Notes: generated by a model from the letters alone, not told the origin. 64,000 nt of DNA from CAYMUN01 sp964393835 (GCA_964393835.1 CAYMUN010000001.1:1-64000), one strand, 5' to 3'. Positions 26,378-35,559 are shown, counted from the first letter of the stretch. Program-made: numbers and translations.

Positions 26378-26968
26378 CTAGGCTTTGGGGATAGCTTCGG
26401 TTTCGGCTGCGGCTGAGGTGTCAGTTGGGGTGTCGGCTGTGGTGTCGGCGGGGGCGGTGTCGCGAGCAGCCAGAGCGGCTTCGGCTTTGGCGTCGATAGC
26501 GGCTTGCTCGGCAGCTTTGGCGGCAGCTTTAGCGGCGGCCTCGGCGGCGACTTGTTCGTGAAGTTTAGCTTCTTCGGCGGCAGCGGCTTCGTCGTGGATG
26601 TCGTTGACGGCGGCGGCGTCAAAAGCGATGCCGGTCATGCGAGCGGCCTTGCCAGTACGATTACGCATATAGCTCAGGTAGTTGCGGCGGACTTTGGAGC
26701 GCTTGGTAACCTCGACCTGGACGACGAGGGGACTGTGCAGTAAAAAGCTTTTTTCGACGCCGACGCCGCTGGCGATGCGGCGGACGGTAATGCGGCTGGT
26801 GTGACTACCTTTCATGTCGGTACGGATAACCAGGCCCTGAAAAATCTGGATGCGCTCTTTGTTGCCTTCGCGGATTTTTTGGTGCACTTTGACAGTATCG
26901 CCGCTGCGGACATCGACGACGGCTTGCTTCTTGTAGCGATCATTAATCTTCTGGATTACACCTTGCAT
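26378..26968 (-). CDS. rplS: 50S ribosomal protein L19 with long alanine-rich C-terminal extension
   Basis: Residues 1-110 match L19, which bridges the ribosomal subunits: SGDTVKVHQKIREGNKERIQIFQG and SKVRRNYLSYMR. Family length is about 115; this protein has 196, with an added tail of about 80 residues rich in Ala, Glu, Asp and Thr that begins helical (EEAKLHEQVAAEAAAK) and ends disordered. The ATG at 26968 is preferred over a GTG at 26995 because a promoter (TTGCCT, 17 nt, TACAAT) ends 9 nt before it and family alignment starts here. Confidence 0.93.
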   Translation of the reverse strand: MQGVIQKINDRYKKQAVVDVRSGDTVKVHQKIREGNKERIQIFQGLVIRTDMKGSHTSRITVRRIASGVGVEKSFLLHSPLVVQVEVTKRSKVRRNYLSYMRNRTGKAARMTGIAFDAAAVNDIHDEAAAAEEAKLHEQVAAEAAAKAAAKAAEQAAIDAKAEAALAARDTAPADTTADTPTDTSAAAETEAIPKA

Positions 26969-26977
26969 ATCCGGTAG

Positions 26978-27006
26978 ATTGTACACGATTTTCACCCCTA
27001 AGGCAA
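26978..27006 (-). promoter_or_regulatory. rplS promoter
   Basis: Minus strand TTGCCT (27001-27006), 17 nt, TACAAT (26978-26983). It decides the start codon: the GTG at 26995 would lie inside the promoter. Confidence 0.65.
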
Positions 27007-27027
27007 GCCTAATAGGGCGGGGCTGGC

Positions 27028-28635
27028 TTAGCCGACGACGCGGTACAGTTCCTCAAGGGTGGTTTCGCCGCGCAGGACTTTGAGCATCCCGTCTTGGAGC
27101 ATGGTCAGCATGCCGGACTTTGCCGCGGCGGCTTCGATGGTCTGGGTTGAAACGTAGGCTTTGGGGTTTTCCAGCAAATGCCGTAAGTCATCGCTCATCG
27201 TAAACTGCTCCCGGATAGCCAGCTGGCCGCTAAAGCCGTAGGGGTTATCGTCAGAACTGCCAGGTTTATACAATTGCAAGCCCTCTAAGGGCGGGTGCTC
27301 GATACCGGCCGGTAGCGTTGCCAGGACTTCATTAATTTTGGCCCATTCGCCTTCGCTCGGAGCGTAGGCTTGTTTGAGCGTGTCGTCGAGACGGCGAATC
27401 AAGCGCTGGGCCATAACCAGGCGGATTGCCGAAACAAATAGCGGATTTTGGCCGATGATTTCCGCGATGCGGGTCAGCGCGGCGCCTGCCGAACTGGCAT
27501 GAAAAGTCGCTAGCACCAAGTGGCCGGTGAGCGCGGCCTGTAAGGCGGTCTTAGCCGTATCCAGGTCACGAATCTCACCGATCATCACGATATCCGGATC
27601 CAGCCGCAGCACGGCCCGTAGTTTGTCAGCAAAACTGTTATCATTGCCGCCCTCTTGGGAATGTACCGAGATCTGGGTAATACCCGGAAACTGGTATTCT
27701 ACGGGGTCTTCGATGGTGATGATTTTACGCTCCTCAGTGTTGAGCGTGTTGAGCATCGAGTACAAGGTAGTCGTTTTGCCCGAGCCGGTGGGGCCGACGA
27801 TCATCGCCAAACCAGTGGGTTTAGAAATAATATCATCGACAATGGCCCGTTCGTGCTCTGACAAGCCAAGTTTATCAAGAGTATACATCGTAGCGTCCAT
27901 GTTAAACAGGCGCATGACGACATCCATGCCATTGATCGTCGGCACGGTCTCCAAGCGGACATTGACATCGACGGTATTGCCGTCGGCCATGGTAACGGCT
28001 TGGGCGATATGCCCCTGTTGGGCTTCGTCGACGCCAGTTGAAACATTGCCGGCACTGGCGATAGCCGAGAGTAGGATCCTGTATTTTTCATGGCTCAGGT
28101 GGGCGATGGGGTGCAAGATGCCGTCGATACGCAACCGAATCCGTATCAGGTTCGGCTGGTTTTCCAGGTGAATATCCGAAGCATTCAGCCGGTGGGCTTG
28201 GGCCACTAAATAGGCCAGCATGTCATCGGCCCGCACCTGCTCCAAGATATCAGAGATTTGTTCTACCCGCTCGCTGTTGCCAGTCTGGTTGACGGCAATA
28301 TCCTGGTAGACCACTTGCCTGGGTGGATCATAGAGTTTCATGTACTCCCGGAAACCGGCATCAGAAATTACCGTCACTGCTACTCGCTGTTCGATAAAGC
28401 GCTGTTGGAGGCTATTGATGGTAGGCGATGAAGTGGTGGTGGTAATACCAAACAGAATATTGCTGCGATCCATGCGCAGCGGGATCACCCGCATCTGATT
28501 GAGCTCCTGTACCGTTAGCAGATCACGGTACAGGGTTTTATCGGTGGTTTGGGAAGTATCAAAATAATTCAGCCCCAAGATGCGGGCCCGGCGCTGCGTG
28601 GCTTGTTCTTCGTCGTGGCGGGCATCCTGGCTCAT
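27028..28635 (-). CDS. PilB/GspE-type secretion ATPase
   Basis: A 535-residue hexameric ATPase that powers type IV pilus assembly or type II secretion. An N-terminal GspE-N-like domain (1-130) is followed by the ATPase core with Walker A GPTGSGKTTT, the Asp box after IITIEDPVEYQFPGITQ, Walker B LDPDIVMIGEIRD and the His box HLVLATFHASS. The tetracysteine zinc loop found in many GspE/PilB proteins is absent; no CxxC occurs anywhere. No PilC/PilT/PilM neighbours are seen. The two pilin-like proteins in this window are candidate substrates. TATACT ends 8 nt before the ATG. Confidence 0.9.
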   Translation of the reverse strand: MSQDARHDEEQATQRRARILGLNYFDTSQTTDKTLYRDLLTVQELNQMRVIPLRMDRSNILFGITTTTSSPTINSLQQRFIEQRVAVTVISDAGFREYMKLYDPPRQVVYQDIAVNQTGNSERVEQISDILEQVRADDMLAYLVAQAHRLNASDIHLENQPNLIRIRLRIDGILHPIAHLSHEKYRILLSAIASAGNVSTGVDEAQQGHIAQAVTMADGNTVDVNVRLETVPTINGMDVVMRLFNMDATMYTLDKLGLSEHERAIVDDIISKPTGLAMIVGPTGSGKTTTLYSMLNTLNTEERKIITIEDPVEYQFPGITQISVHSQEGGNDNSFADKLRAVLRLDPDIVMIGEIRDLDTAKTALQAALTGHLVLATFHASSAGAALTRIAEIIGQNPLFVSAIRLVMAQRLIRRLDDTLKQAYAPSEGEWAKINEVLATLPAGIEHPPLEGLQLYKPGSSDDNPYGFSGQLAIREQFTMSDDLRHLLENPKAYVSTQTIEAAAAKSGMLTMLQDGMLKVLRGETTLEELYRVVG

Positions 28636-28685
28636 ATTCCCCTAGTATAAAGCATAAGCAGGGACTTACGGTATAGTGAATGCAT

Positions 28686-29195
28686 ATGATCGAGTTGGTT
28701 TTAATTGCTCACAATCTGCGTAGCAGCCATAATGTCGGCTCATTGCTGCGTACCGCTGAGGGCTTAGGAGTGGGTAAGCTATGGCTCACCGGTTATTCCC
28801 CTTACCCACTCCGTGAAACCCCTCGTGAAACCGATACGCGTCTGCCTCACCTAGCTGCCAAAGTCGACCAACAGATTCGTAAAACTGCTTTGGGGGCCGA
28901 ATCCCAGATCGACTGGCAACACCAGCCGGATATCGAAGAGGTCTTAGGCAGCCTCAAAAGCCGCGGGTTCCAAGTAGCCGCCCTGGAGCAAGCTTCCGGC
29001 TCTATCGCCTTACCCGGTTTTAAGCCGCCTCAAAAACTAGCGCTTGTCCTGGGCCATGAAGTCGAGGGTCTGGAGTCGGAGATTCTTGGACTGTGCGATA
29101 TGATCCTGGAAATCCCGATGGCCGGCCAGAAAGAATCATTTAATGTCGTCCAGGCGGCGGCCATGGCCCTTTACCACTGCCAATTAGTCGCTTAA
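28686..29195 (+). CDS. SpoU/TrmH-family RNA 2'-O-methyltransferase
   Basis: A 170-residue SPOUT-fold enzyme. Motif 1 is HNLRSSHNVGSLLRTAEGLG, motif 2 LVLGHEVEGLESEIL, and motif 3 IPMAGQKESFNVVQAAA, where the usual LNVSxA is changed to FNVVQA. It is close to the short TrmL-like group but lacks an RNA-binding extension, so the target (tRNA wobble or rRNA) is uncertain. The ATG at 28686 is chosen over one at 28680: TATAGT (28672-28677) ends only 2 nt before the first but 8 nt before the second, and the family N-terminus aligns here. Confidence 0.85.
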   Translation: MIELVLIAHNLRSSHNVGSLLRTAEGLGVGKLWLTGYSPYPLRETPRETDTRLPHLAAKVDQQIRKTALGAESQIDWQHQPDIEEVLGSLKSRGFQVAALEQASGSIALPGFKPPQKLALVLGHEVEGLESEILGLCDMILEIPMAGQKESFNVVQAAAMALYHCQLVA

Positions 29196-29206
29196 AACTC
29201 AACGTA

Positions 29207-29215
29207 TGCTATAAT
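29207..29215 (+). promoter_or_regulatory. Extended -10 of the CAP-domain gene
   Basis: TGCTATAAT on the plus strand, giving a leader of about 23 nt with no Shine-Dalgarno. No -35 needed or seen. Confidence 0.6.
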
Positions 29216-29244
29216 TGAATCTGTTAAATCTCAAATAAACATCT

Positions 29245-30156
29245 ATGGCTCTCGCGACTAGACCAAAACCGACGGTACATCATAAAAAACGCCAGGCGAA
29301 ACACCATCGCCACAGTAAACACTACTTAAAATCTTACTGGCCGTACTTGCCGATGCTGCTGATTGTCGGCATCGGGCTGCTGGTCAATAGCGCCTGGTCG
29401 GCCAGCAGCGTATTGGGAATCAAATCGGACTTTAGCAACAGCGCCCTTCTGGCGGCCACCAACAGTCGGCGTCTCACTGAAAAGCAGCCTACCCTGACCC
29501 TTGACCCCCAGTTGACGGCGGCTGCCCAAGCCAAGGCCGAAGACATGGCCCAAGCCAACTACTGGGCCCATACCTCTCCAACCGGTAAAACACCCTGGGC
29601 ATTTATCGCCGCCAGCGGCTACCAATACCAAACCGCCGGCGAAAACCTGGCCTATGGTTTTGCCAATGCCGAGGATACCGTCACCGGCTGGATGAACAGT
29701 CCGGAGCATCGGGACAACATTTTGAGCAGCACCTACCAAAATGTCGGCTTTGGCGTCGCCAGCTCGCCGAACTACCAAGGCCAGGGGCCAGAAACAATCG
29801 TCGTGGCCGAATACGGTCAGCCCGTCGCCGCGACGGCTACCATATCCTTTACCGTGCCCGAGCCGACCGGTGCGACTACTCAACACATCCAAGGCACAAC
29901 CACCGAACCGGCGGCTACGCCGGTGTCCCGGATTCAAATGTTGACGGGTGGCCAGGCCGCCTGGAGCCTGGCGGCCCTGTCGGCCCTGGCCGGTGCCGCC
30001 CTGATACTATTCATTACCCGTCACAGCCTACGCCTGCACCGCGCGCTTGTCCGCGGGGAAGCTTTCATTACTCATCACCCACTGCTCGATATCACGATAG
30101 TTTTCATTTTTACCACCGGCTTTGTCCTGAGCCGGGCCAGCGGTATTATCCGCTAG
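29245..30156 (+). CDS. Membrane-anchored CAP/SCP-domain protein
   Basis: A 303-residue protein. A basic N-terminus (His/Lys-rich, 10-30) and a membrane helix (about 31-50) lead to an extracytoplasmic CAP domain (about 70-190) with the signatures YWAHTSPTGKTPW, AGENLAYGF and WMNSPEHRDNIL, then a Thr/Pro-rich linker and two C-terminal membrane helices (about 232-255 and 278-300). CAP domains in bacteria are secreted proteins of diverse roles; the putative active His and Glu residues are all present. Surface location suggests a role in envelope or host-cell contact (inference). Confidence 0.85.
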   Translation: MALATRPKPTVHHKKRQAKHHRHSKHYLKSYWPYLPMLLIVGIGLLVNSAWSASSVLGIKSDFSNSALLAATNSRRLTEKQPTLTLDPQLTAAAQAKAEDMAQANYWAHTSPTGKTPWAFIAASGYQYQTAGENLAYGFANAEDTVTGWMNSPEHRDNILSSTYQNVGFGVASSPNYQGQGPETIVVAEYGQPVAATATISFTVPEPTGATTQHIQGTTTEPAATPVSRIQMLTGGQAAWSLAALSALAGAALILFITRHSLRLHRALVRGEAFITHHPLLDITIVFIFTTGFVLSRASGIIR

Positions 30157-30177
30157 TTAGCGGGCTGCTGGCCGCTA
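30139..30177. terminator. Tandem hairpins between the convergent CAP gene and dnaE
   Basis: Two stem-loops with the same stem, AGCGG/CCGCT, follow each other (30139-30154 and 30159-30176), spanning the stop codons of both convergent genes. No T-run follows on either strand, so they are at best weak bidirectional terminators. Confidence 0.3.
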
Positions 30178-33100
30178 CTGCAAGACGAGGTTATCGGCGC
30201 CGACTAAGGCTGCTAGTTGGGCCAGGCCATCGCTGGTGCGATCGATCCCACCAGGGAGTTTTATGGCTTGTTTGCTGGCGGCTTCGCCCAAAACAAGTAC
30301 AACTTCGGTTTCACCCTGATGACTGTCGATGGTTTGTTTGAGAGTTAACAGAGTTTGTTGGTCGTTGGTATTGTGCAACCGGATGTACAGACGCTCATGA
30401 AGTGGCGTGGTGGCTATGATGTCTGCCGGCTTGCCGGAGACAGTTTTTTTAGGTTTGGGAGTTTTGATTTTTTTACCGGTACCCTGATAGGCGCCGGCCT
30501 GTTGGCTAGTGATTTCGCGAGCATCGTCAACCATGATTTTAACCTCGCTGGACTCGCCGCCGTCTTTGTCGCGCGCGTTAACCTTGCCGCGAATCAGTAC
30601 AACTCGGTCACGCTCCCAGAGACCGGCGGTTTGTTGATAGCTGTTAGGGAATAAAATGACCTCGACTTCAGCAAAGCGATCCTCGATTTTAACAAAGGCC
30701 ATCTTTTGGCCATTGCGGGTAGTGATTTCACGGAACTCGGTAATGGCACCGCCGACTGTGACCGACTTACCGTGATGATCAACCGTAATCGTATTGAGCG
30801 GCACGGTTTGCTCGCTCAGGATGGTTTCAAACAGCTCGAGCGGGTGCTGGCTCAGGTATAGGCCAAGTAACTCCCGCTCCCATATCAGCTGCTCACGACT
30901 GTCGACGGGAGCAGGAGGGATTTGCAACTCTAGCCGCGGCCGGCTGACCGAAGCCTCGTCCTCCAGGTTACCAAATATGTCAGTCTGGCCGCTATTGGCC
31001 TGTTTTTGTAACCGGGCGGCATAGGCGAGCAAGAGATCCAGGTTATGGAGCAGCATCGATCGGTCACCATAGCGGTCAAAGGCCCCGGCTTTGACGAGGC
31101 TTTCCATAGGTTTACGATTAACGATACGATTGCTGACCCGGCCCAAAAAATCCTCAAGACTTTCAAATTCACCGTCCTGGCGAGCCCTCAGGATTTCTTC
31201 GACCACACCAGTACCGACATTTTTGATAGCCGCCATGCCAAAGCGAATCTGGTTAGTTTCCGGAACGACGGCAAACTCTACGAATGATTCATTAATATCA
31301 GGCGGCAGGACGGTGATATCCATATGCTTGCACTCGGTAATTTCGATGGCCAAACGGTCAATGTCATCATAGTCGCTAGTCATAACGGCGGCCATGTAGG
31401 CGGCCGGGTAGTTAGCTTTGAGATAGGCCGTTTGGTAGGCGATCATGGCATAGCAGGCGGAGTGAGCTTTGTTGAAACAGTAGGCCGCGAAATCTTCTAA
31501 TTGCTTCCAGAATTTTTCCATTAGCGGCCGATCAGCCCCGACTGTTTTTATAGCCCCCTCGATAAATTCAGCCTTCATCTTGGCTAGCATCTGGGGATTT
31601 TTTTTACCGATAGCTTTGCGCAGCGTGTCGGCCTGGCCACCGGTAAAACCGCACATCTCCTTAGAGATTTGCATAACCTGCTCTTGGGTGACGATTACTC
31701 CGTAGGTGCTCTCCAGCGCTGGCTTCATAGCCGGGTGCAAATAGGTAATTTTGCGCTCGCCGTGTTTACGGGCGATAAAATCATCAATCCACTGCATCGG
31801 GCCGGGACGATACAGAGCCACCATTGAAATGATATCTTCAAAAACCGTGGGCCGTAGATCCTTGAGATAACGCTTCATGCCGGCCGATTCCAGCTGAAAC
31901 ACACCAGTGGTCTCGCCACGAGCCAGCAGCTCGTAGGTAGACTTGTCGTCAAGCGGGATGGTGTTAATATCAATAGTTTTGCCGTAAACCCGCTTGATAA
32001 TTCGCAGGGCGTTATTGATAGTCGTTAAGTTAGACAACCCCAAGAAGTCAATCTTGAGCAAGCCAAGCTCTTCGATGGGCCCCATCGAGTACTGAGTAGC
32101 TACCACGCCCTTTTGAGCCATTTCCAGTGGCGTGTAGCAGACGATATCCTCGGGAGCGATGACTACGCCGGCGGCGTGAACGCCGTGCGAGCGAATAGTC
32201 CCCTCTAGCTGCACTGCCAAGTCAAACACTTTTTTAGCGGTGTCATTGGTCTGGTACTCCAGCTTGAGCTCACGGTTTTCCTTGATCGATGTTGACAACA
32301 GGATGTGCCGACCTTGTACCGGTGGCGGAATCATCTTAGCCAGACGGTCGGCTTCGGCATACGGGACTTGCAGTACCCGGGAAACGTCGCGTACGGCATT
32401 GCGGGCGGCCATCCGGCCAAATGTCACGATATTAGCGACCCGCTCCTTGCCGTATTTCTCGACGCAATACTGGATGACCTCGTCACGACGGTTGTCCTGG
32501 ATGTCGATATCAATATCCGGCATGCTGATCCGGTCAGGATTGAGGAAGCGCTCAAACAGCAAGTCATAGACCAGCGGGTCGATTTCGGTGATCTTGAGCG
32601 CATAGGCGATAATCGAGCCGGCCGCGCTACCACGGCCCGGCCCAAAGACGATGCCCTGATCTTTGGCCCAGTTAATAAAATCAGCGATGATCAGGAAATA
32701 GCCGTTAAAGCCCATTTTTTCGATGACACTCAGCTCATAATCAGCGCGCTCTAAGACGTGCTGCGGCAAGGTTTTTTTGGCAGCCGAGATGGTGAGACTG
32801 GTAGCTTGGGTTTCAGTGATCGGTTGGCCGGCTTTTGACTGGCCGTAGCGCCAAGCCAGGCCTTGGTAGAGCAGTTTTTCAAGGTAGGAACGCTCGCTTT
32901 CGCCTTTAGGCACCGGGAATTTTGGAATCAAAATATTTCCTAATTCGATCGTCAGGTCACAGCGATCGGCAATGGCTTTGGAGTTGGTAATAAATTCCGG
33001 ATGGTCGGCGCCCCAGCGGGCGATGACTTCCTCGGGCTTGTTAACGTACAAGTCGAATTCTTTGAGGCTCATGCGCTTATCGTCGGCCAGAAACGAGCCG

Positions 33101-33822
33101 GTCTGGACGCAGAGCAGGATTTCATGGGCTTCTTTGTCATCATGCTTTAGATAGTGGGCGTCACAGGTCACCACGCCGGGAATATCCAACTCTTGGCCCA
33201 ATCTAATAAGCTGATCGTTGATGATTTTTTGCTCTGTCCAATGGCCGGGGTGATCGGGGTGACCGTGATCCTGGATCTCTAGGTAGTAACGATCACCAAA
33301 GGCTTTTTTATACCAGGCGGCAATGGTTTTGGCCTGCTCGTACTGGCCCTGTCGGATAGCGTCGGCTACTTCGCCGTTGGCGCAACCGCTCAAACAAATC
33401 AAGCCCTCGTTGTGCTCCTCCAGCAGTTTGCGATCAATCCGTGGCTTGTAGTAAAAACCCTCGAGATTGGCGATAGTCGATAGGGCCATCAGGTTTTGGT
33501 AGCCCTCGTGGTTCATGGCGAGTAGGATGACGTGGTAATACTGCTTATCCTTACCGGGCTCCTTGTCGTAGAGACTGCGGGCCGCGACATAGGCCTCCAT
33601 GCCGATGATCGGTTTAATGCCACTGCTCCTGGCCTCTTTATAAAACTCGATGGCGCCGCTCAATGTACCATGATCGGTCATAGCTACCGCTTCCATGCCG
33701 CTGGCTTTAACATGCTCGATGAGTGCCGGAACCTTGGTCAACCCATCAAGCAAACTGTACTGCGTATGGTTGTGCAAATGCACATAATCACTAGCGTTTA
33801 GCGCGCTTTTTTTTGCTGCCAA
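30175..33822 (-). CDS. dnaE: DNA polymerase III alpha subunit
   Basis: The replicative polymerase, 1215 residues. It begins with a PHP domain (YVHLHNHTQYSLLDG), has the C-family polymerase signatures FGPGRGSAAGSI and the catalytic aspartates in MPDIDIDIQDNRRDEVI, a helix-hairpin-helix region, and a C-terminal OB domain (SVTVGGAITEFREI). The PHP histidines look complete, so metal-dependent proofreading is possible. No intein. The start is TTG at 33822, since the family N-terminus begins within 15 residues; GAGGG upstream is a weak ribosome binding site. A -10 (TATACT, 33855-33860) predicts a leader of about 25 nt that contains an inverted repeat. Confidence 0.96.
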   Translation of the reverse strand: MAAKKSALNASDYVHLHNHTQYSLLDGLTKVPALIEHVKASGMEAVAMTDHGTLSGAIEFYKEARSSGIKPIIGMEAYVAARSLYDKEPGKDKQYYHVILLAMNHEGYQNLMALSTIANLEGFYYKPRIDRKLLEEHNEGLICLSGCANGEVADAIRQGQYEQAKTIAAWYKKAFGDRYYLEIQDHGHPDHPGHWTEQKIINDQLIRLGQELDIPGVVTCDAHYLKHDDKEAHEILLCVQTGSFLADDKRMSLKEFDLYVNKPEEVIARWGADHPEFITNSKAIADRCDLTIELGNILIPKFPVPKGESERSYLEKLLYQGLAWRYGQSKAGQPITETQATSLTISAAKKTLPQHVLERADYELSVIEKMGFNGYFLIIADFINWAKDQGIVFGPGRGSAAGSIIAYALKITEIDPLVYDLLFERFLNPDRISMPDIDIDIQDNRRDEVIQYCVEKYGKERVANIVTFGRMAARNAVRDVSRVLQVPYAEADRLAKMIPPPVQGRHILLSTSIKENRELKLEYQTNDTAKKVFDLAVQLEGTIRSHGVHAAGVVIAPEDIVCYTPLEMAQKGVVATQYSMGPIEELGLLKIDFLGLSNLTTINNALRIIKRVYGKTIDINTIPLDDKSTYELLARGETTGVFQLESAGMKRYLKDLRPTVFEDIISMVALYRPGPMQWIDDFIARKHGERKITYLHPAMKPALESTYGVIVTQEQVMQISKEMCGFTGGQADTLRKAIGKKNPQMLAKMKAEFIEGAIKTVGADRPLMEKFWKQLEDFAAYCFNKAHSACYAMIAYQTAYLKANYPAAYMAAVMTSDYDDIDRLAIEITECKHMDITVLPPDINESFVEFAVVPETNQIRFGMAAIKNVGTGVVEEILRARQDGEFESLEDFLGRVSNRIVNRKPMESLVKAGAFDRYGDRSMLLHNLDLLLAYAARLQKQANSGQTDIFGNLEDEASVSRPRLELQIPPAPVDSREQLIWERELLGLYLSQHPLELFETILSEQTVPLNTITVDHHGKSVTVGGAITEFREITTRNGQKMAFVKIEDRFAEVEVILFPNSYQQTAGLWERDRVVLIRGKVNARDKDGGESSEVKIMVDDAREITSQQAGAYQGTGKKIKTPKPKKTVSGKPADIIATTPLHERLYIRLHNTNDQQTLLTLKQTIDSHQGETEVVLVLGEAASKQAIKLPGGIDRTSDGLAQLAALVGADNLVLQ

Positions 33823-33831
33823 AATATCCCT

Positions 33832-33850
33832 CTATAACCCTACGTTATAG
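33832..33850 (-). repeat. Inverted repeat at the dnaE transcription start
   Basis: CTATAAC (33832-33838) and GTTATAG (33844-33850) form a perfect 7-nt inverted repeat with a 5-nt spacer. It begins just downstream of the TATACT box at 33855-33860 and so covers the predicted start of transcription, a common operator position. It could also fold as a small hairpin in the leader. Confidence 0.45.
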
Positions 33851-33874
33851 ATACAGTATACCACTTATCACAGT

Positions 33875-34297
33875 CTATTTTTTGAGGAATTCGCGCAGAT
33901 GATCGAGGGCGATGGTGGCTTCTTTAACGGCTTTTTTGAGGTCGATGTCTTCGGCGTCGCCCTCGTGGATGGCGCTGATGATTTCCCGAACTTTTTCTTT
34001 AGTATCCATGGCTTTTTCGACGGCTTCGGAAAGCTCGTTTTTAGCCTTGGCGCCTAGTTTGTCGCCTTTAATCTTGGCCTCGTCAACGACTTTACCCAAC
34101 TCGGTGTGCAGCTTTTTAAGGTCTTTTTCGGCGGTGGCCAGGCTCTCGTTGGCGGCGTGTTTGATATCAGCCCGGGTCTTTTTACCGCTTTTGGGCGCGG
34201 TCAGTATGCCGACTAAGTAGCCGGCCGCAGCCGCTACAGTGCTGCCGATGGCAATTTTTTTGATATTATCACGCTGGCGATCACGACGGTTTAACAT
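33875..34297 (-). CDS. YtxH-like general stress protein
   Basis: A 140-residue protein with a short N-terminal hydrophobic segment (GSTVAAAAGYLVGILTAPKSGKKTRADI) that matches the YtxH/DUF-type signature of glycine-spaced helix ending in APKSGxxTR. The remainder is a charged amphipathic helix rich in Lys, Glu and Ala. Family members are membrane-associated and often stress-induced, with no known activity. It overlaps the stop of the upstream small membrane gene by one base, so the two form an operon. Confidence 0.8.
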   Translation of the reverse strand: MLNRRDRQRDNIKKIAIGSTVAAAAGYLVGILTAPKSGKKTRADIKHAANESLATAEKDLKKLHTELGKVVDEAKIKGDKLGAKAKNELSEAVEKAMDTKEKVREIISAIHEGDAEDIDLKKAVKEATIALDHLREFLKK

Positions 34298-34548
34298 TAT
34301 TTACGGCTCCTTTGCGCTAGTTTAATAATATTCCCGATAACTTTAATGATAGCCATTTTGCCTTGCGTATCGCGAAAGACTTCGGCGGCCGATTCCACCG
34401 AGTCAACCACGTCTTCGGCTTTGGCCACGACGGTGCGAATACTGGAAATGAGTTTTAAAACCATGATCATCACGGCAATACACAGGATAAAAAACAAGCT
34501 CAGCAAACTAGTCAAGATAACAACAAGAACGGTATCGGTAGCACTCAT
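34297..34548 (-). CDS. Small membrane protein (DUF948-like)
   Basis: From the ATG at 34548 the protein has 83 residues: one membrane helix (VLVVILTSLLSLFFILCIAV, near the N-terminus) followed by an amphipathic helix with SVESAAEVFRDTQGK. The plan is like the DUF948 proteins that commonly precede ytxH genes. The frame opens at 34566, but TATACT (34555-34560) ends exactly 6 nt before the chosen ATG, predicting a leaderless mRNA. Confidence 0.7.
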   Translation of the reverse strand: MSATDTVLVVILTSLLSLFFILCIAVMIMVLKLISSIRTVVAKAEDVVDSVESAAEVFRDTQGKMAIIKVIGNIIKLAQRSRK

Positions 34549-34592
34549 GAGCACAGTATATAACAATTAACCGTAGGGGACTAGTGGGGTTG

Positions 34593-35486
34593 TTATTGGA
34601 GTTTTTTGCGGAGATGATCGCGGAGCTCGGGGCCAATGTCGTCGCGCTCCAAACCAAAATCAAAGACGGTTTTGAGATATTCTAGCGGGTTGCCGGTGTC
34701 GTAGTAGACGCCGCCTTGGATTTCCGGAGCGTACATGTGATGACCGTCCTCAATCATCCGCTGCATAGCGTCCTGGATCATGAATTCTTTGCTACCATCG
34801 TAAGTCTTGAGATCTTCTTGCAAGTACTTGAGCAAGACCGCGTCAAAGACATAGCCGCTGACCGAAGCCATATCTGACGGAGCCGTCTCACGGCTGCCAG
34901 GTTTCTCGATAATCGTTTTGATATCGATCAGGCCGTTGCCAAGATCATCGCCGCCGACATAGCCGTAGCGTTTGTAGTCACGGTCGTCATCTCGCCGGAC
35001 AACCGTCAGCACTGAGCCGCCATACTCTTCGTGTACTTTGAGCAACTGTTCAAAACGAGTCGGCTTGGCCACCATAAAATCATCGGCAAAGGTATAGATA
35101 AACGGTTCGTCGCCAATTAGATGAGCAGCGCTGATCAGCGGCGTAGCGGTGCCATATGGGCCTTTTTGCCTAATATAGGCAAAGTTAGCCAATCCTGAAA
35201 TCTTAGTCGTAGCCTCCAGTAGCTCGGCCTTTTTGCCTTGCTCCAGATTTGCTTTGAGGTCGGCGCTCATGTGGTCAAAATGATCTTCGATGGTGCGCTT
35301 GTGATAACCGGTAACAATCATGATGTCGGTAATGCCGGCCTGCACCAGCTCCTCGACAATATATTGGATAATCGGCTTGTCCACCAGTGGCAGCATCTCT
35401 TTGGGCATAGCCTTGGTCTGCGGCAAAAACCGCGTCCCAAAACCCGCGGCGGCGATAACTGCTTTGCGTACTTTAGCCTGGCTCAT
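34593..35486 (-). CDS. galU: UTP-glucose-1-phosphate uridylyltransferase
   Basis: Makes UDP-glucose from UTP and glucose-1-phosphate, a donor for polysaccharide and glycolipid synthesis. The 297 residues show the nucleotidyltransferase signature AAGFGTRFLPQTKAMPKEMLPL, followed by QYIVEEL, and EKPGSRETAPSDMASVSGY in the sugar site. Length is typical. An extended -10 (TGGTACAAT, hexamer at 35494-35499) ends 7 nt before the ATG. Upstream lie two palindromes that may bind a regulator. Confidence 0.94.
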   Translation of the reverse strand: MSQAKVRKAVIAAAGFGTRFLPQTKAMPKEMLPLVDKPIIQYIVEELVQAGITDIMIVTGYHKRTIEDHFDHMSADLKANLEQGKKAELLEATTKISGLANFAYIRQKGPYGTATPLISAAHLIGDEPFIYTFADDFMVAKPTRFEQLLKVHEEYGGSVLTVVRRDDDRDYKRYGYVGGDDLGNGLIDIKTIIEKPGSRETAPSDMASVSGYVFDAVLLKYLQEDLKTYDGSKEFMIQDAMQRMIEDGHHMYAPEIQGGVYYDTGNPLEYLKTVFDFGLERDDIGPELRDHLRKKLQ

Positions 35487-35559
35487 GCCTACGATTGTAC
35501 CACGCCCACGCCGCGCCCAAAGAGAAGCCTTTCTCCTCTTTTAAAGCCTACTGCTTATA

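Noticed and set aside
26323..26415. 30-codon plus-strand frame with an AGAAAGG before its ATG
   Set aside because: Overlaps the rplS end antisense, turns into low-complexity Gly/Phe from the repetitive tail, and has no recognisable feature.
26185..26622. Minus-strand frame rich in Pro, Thr and Lys
   Set aside because: It is another frame of the rplS tail; the low-complexity DNA keeps several frames open.
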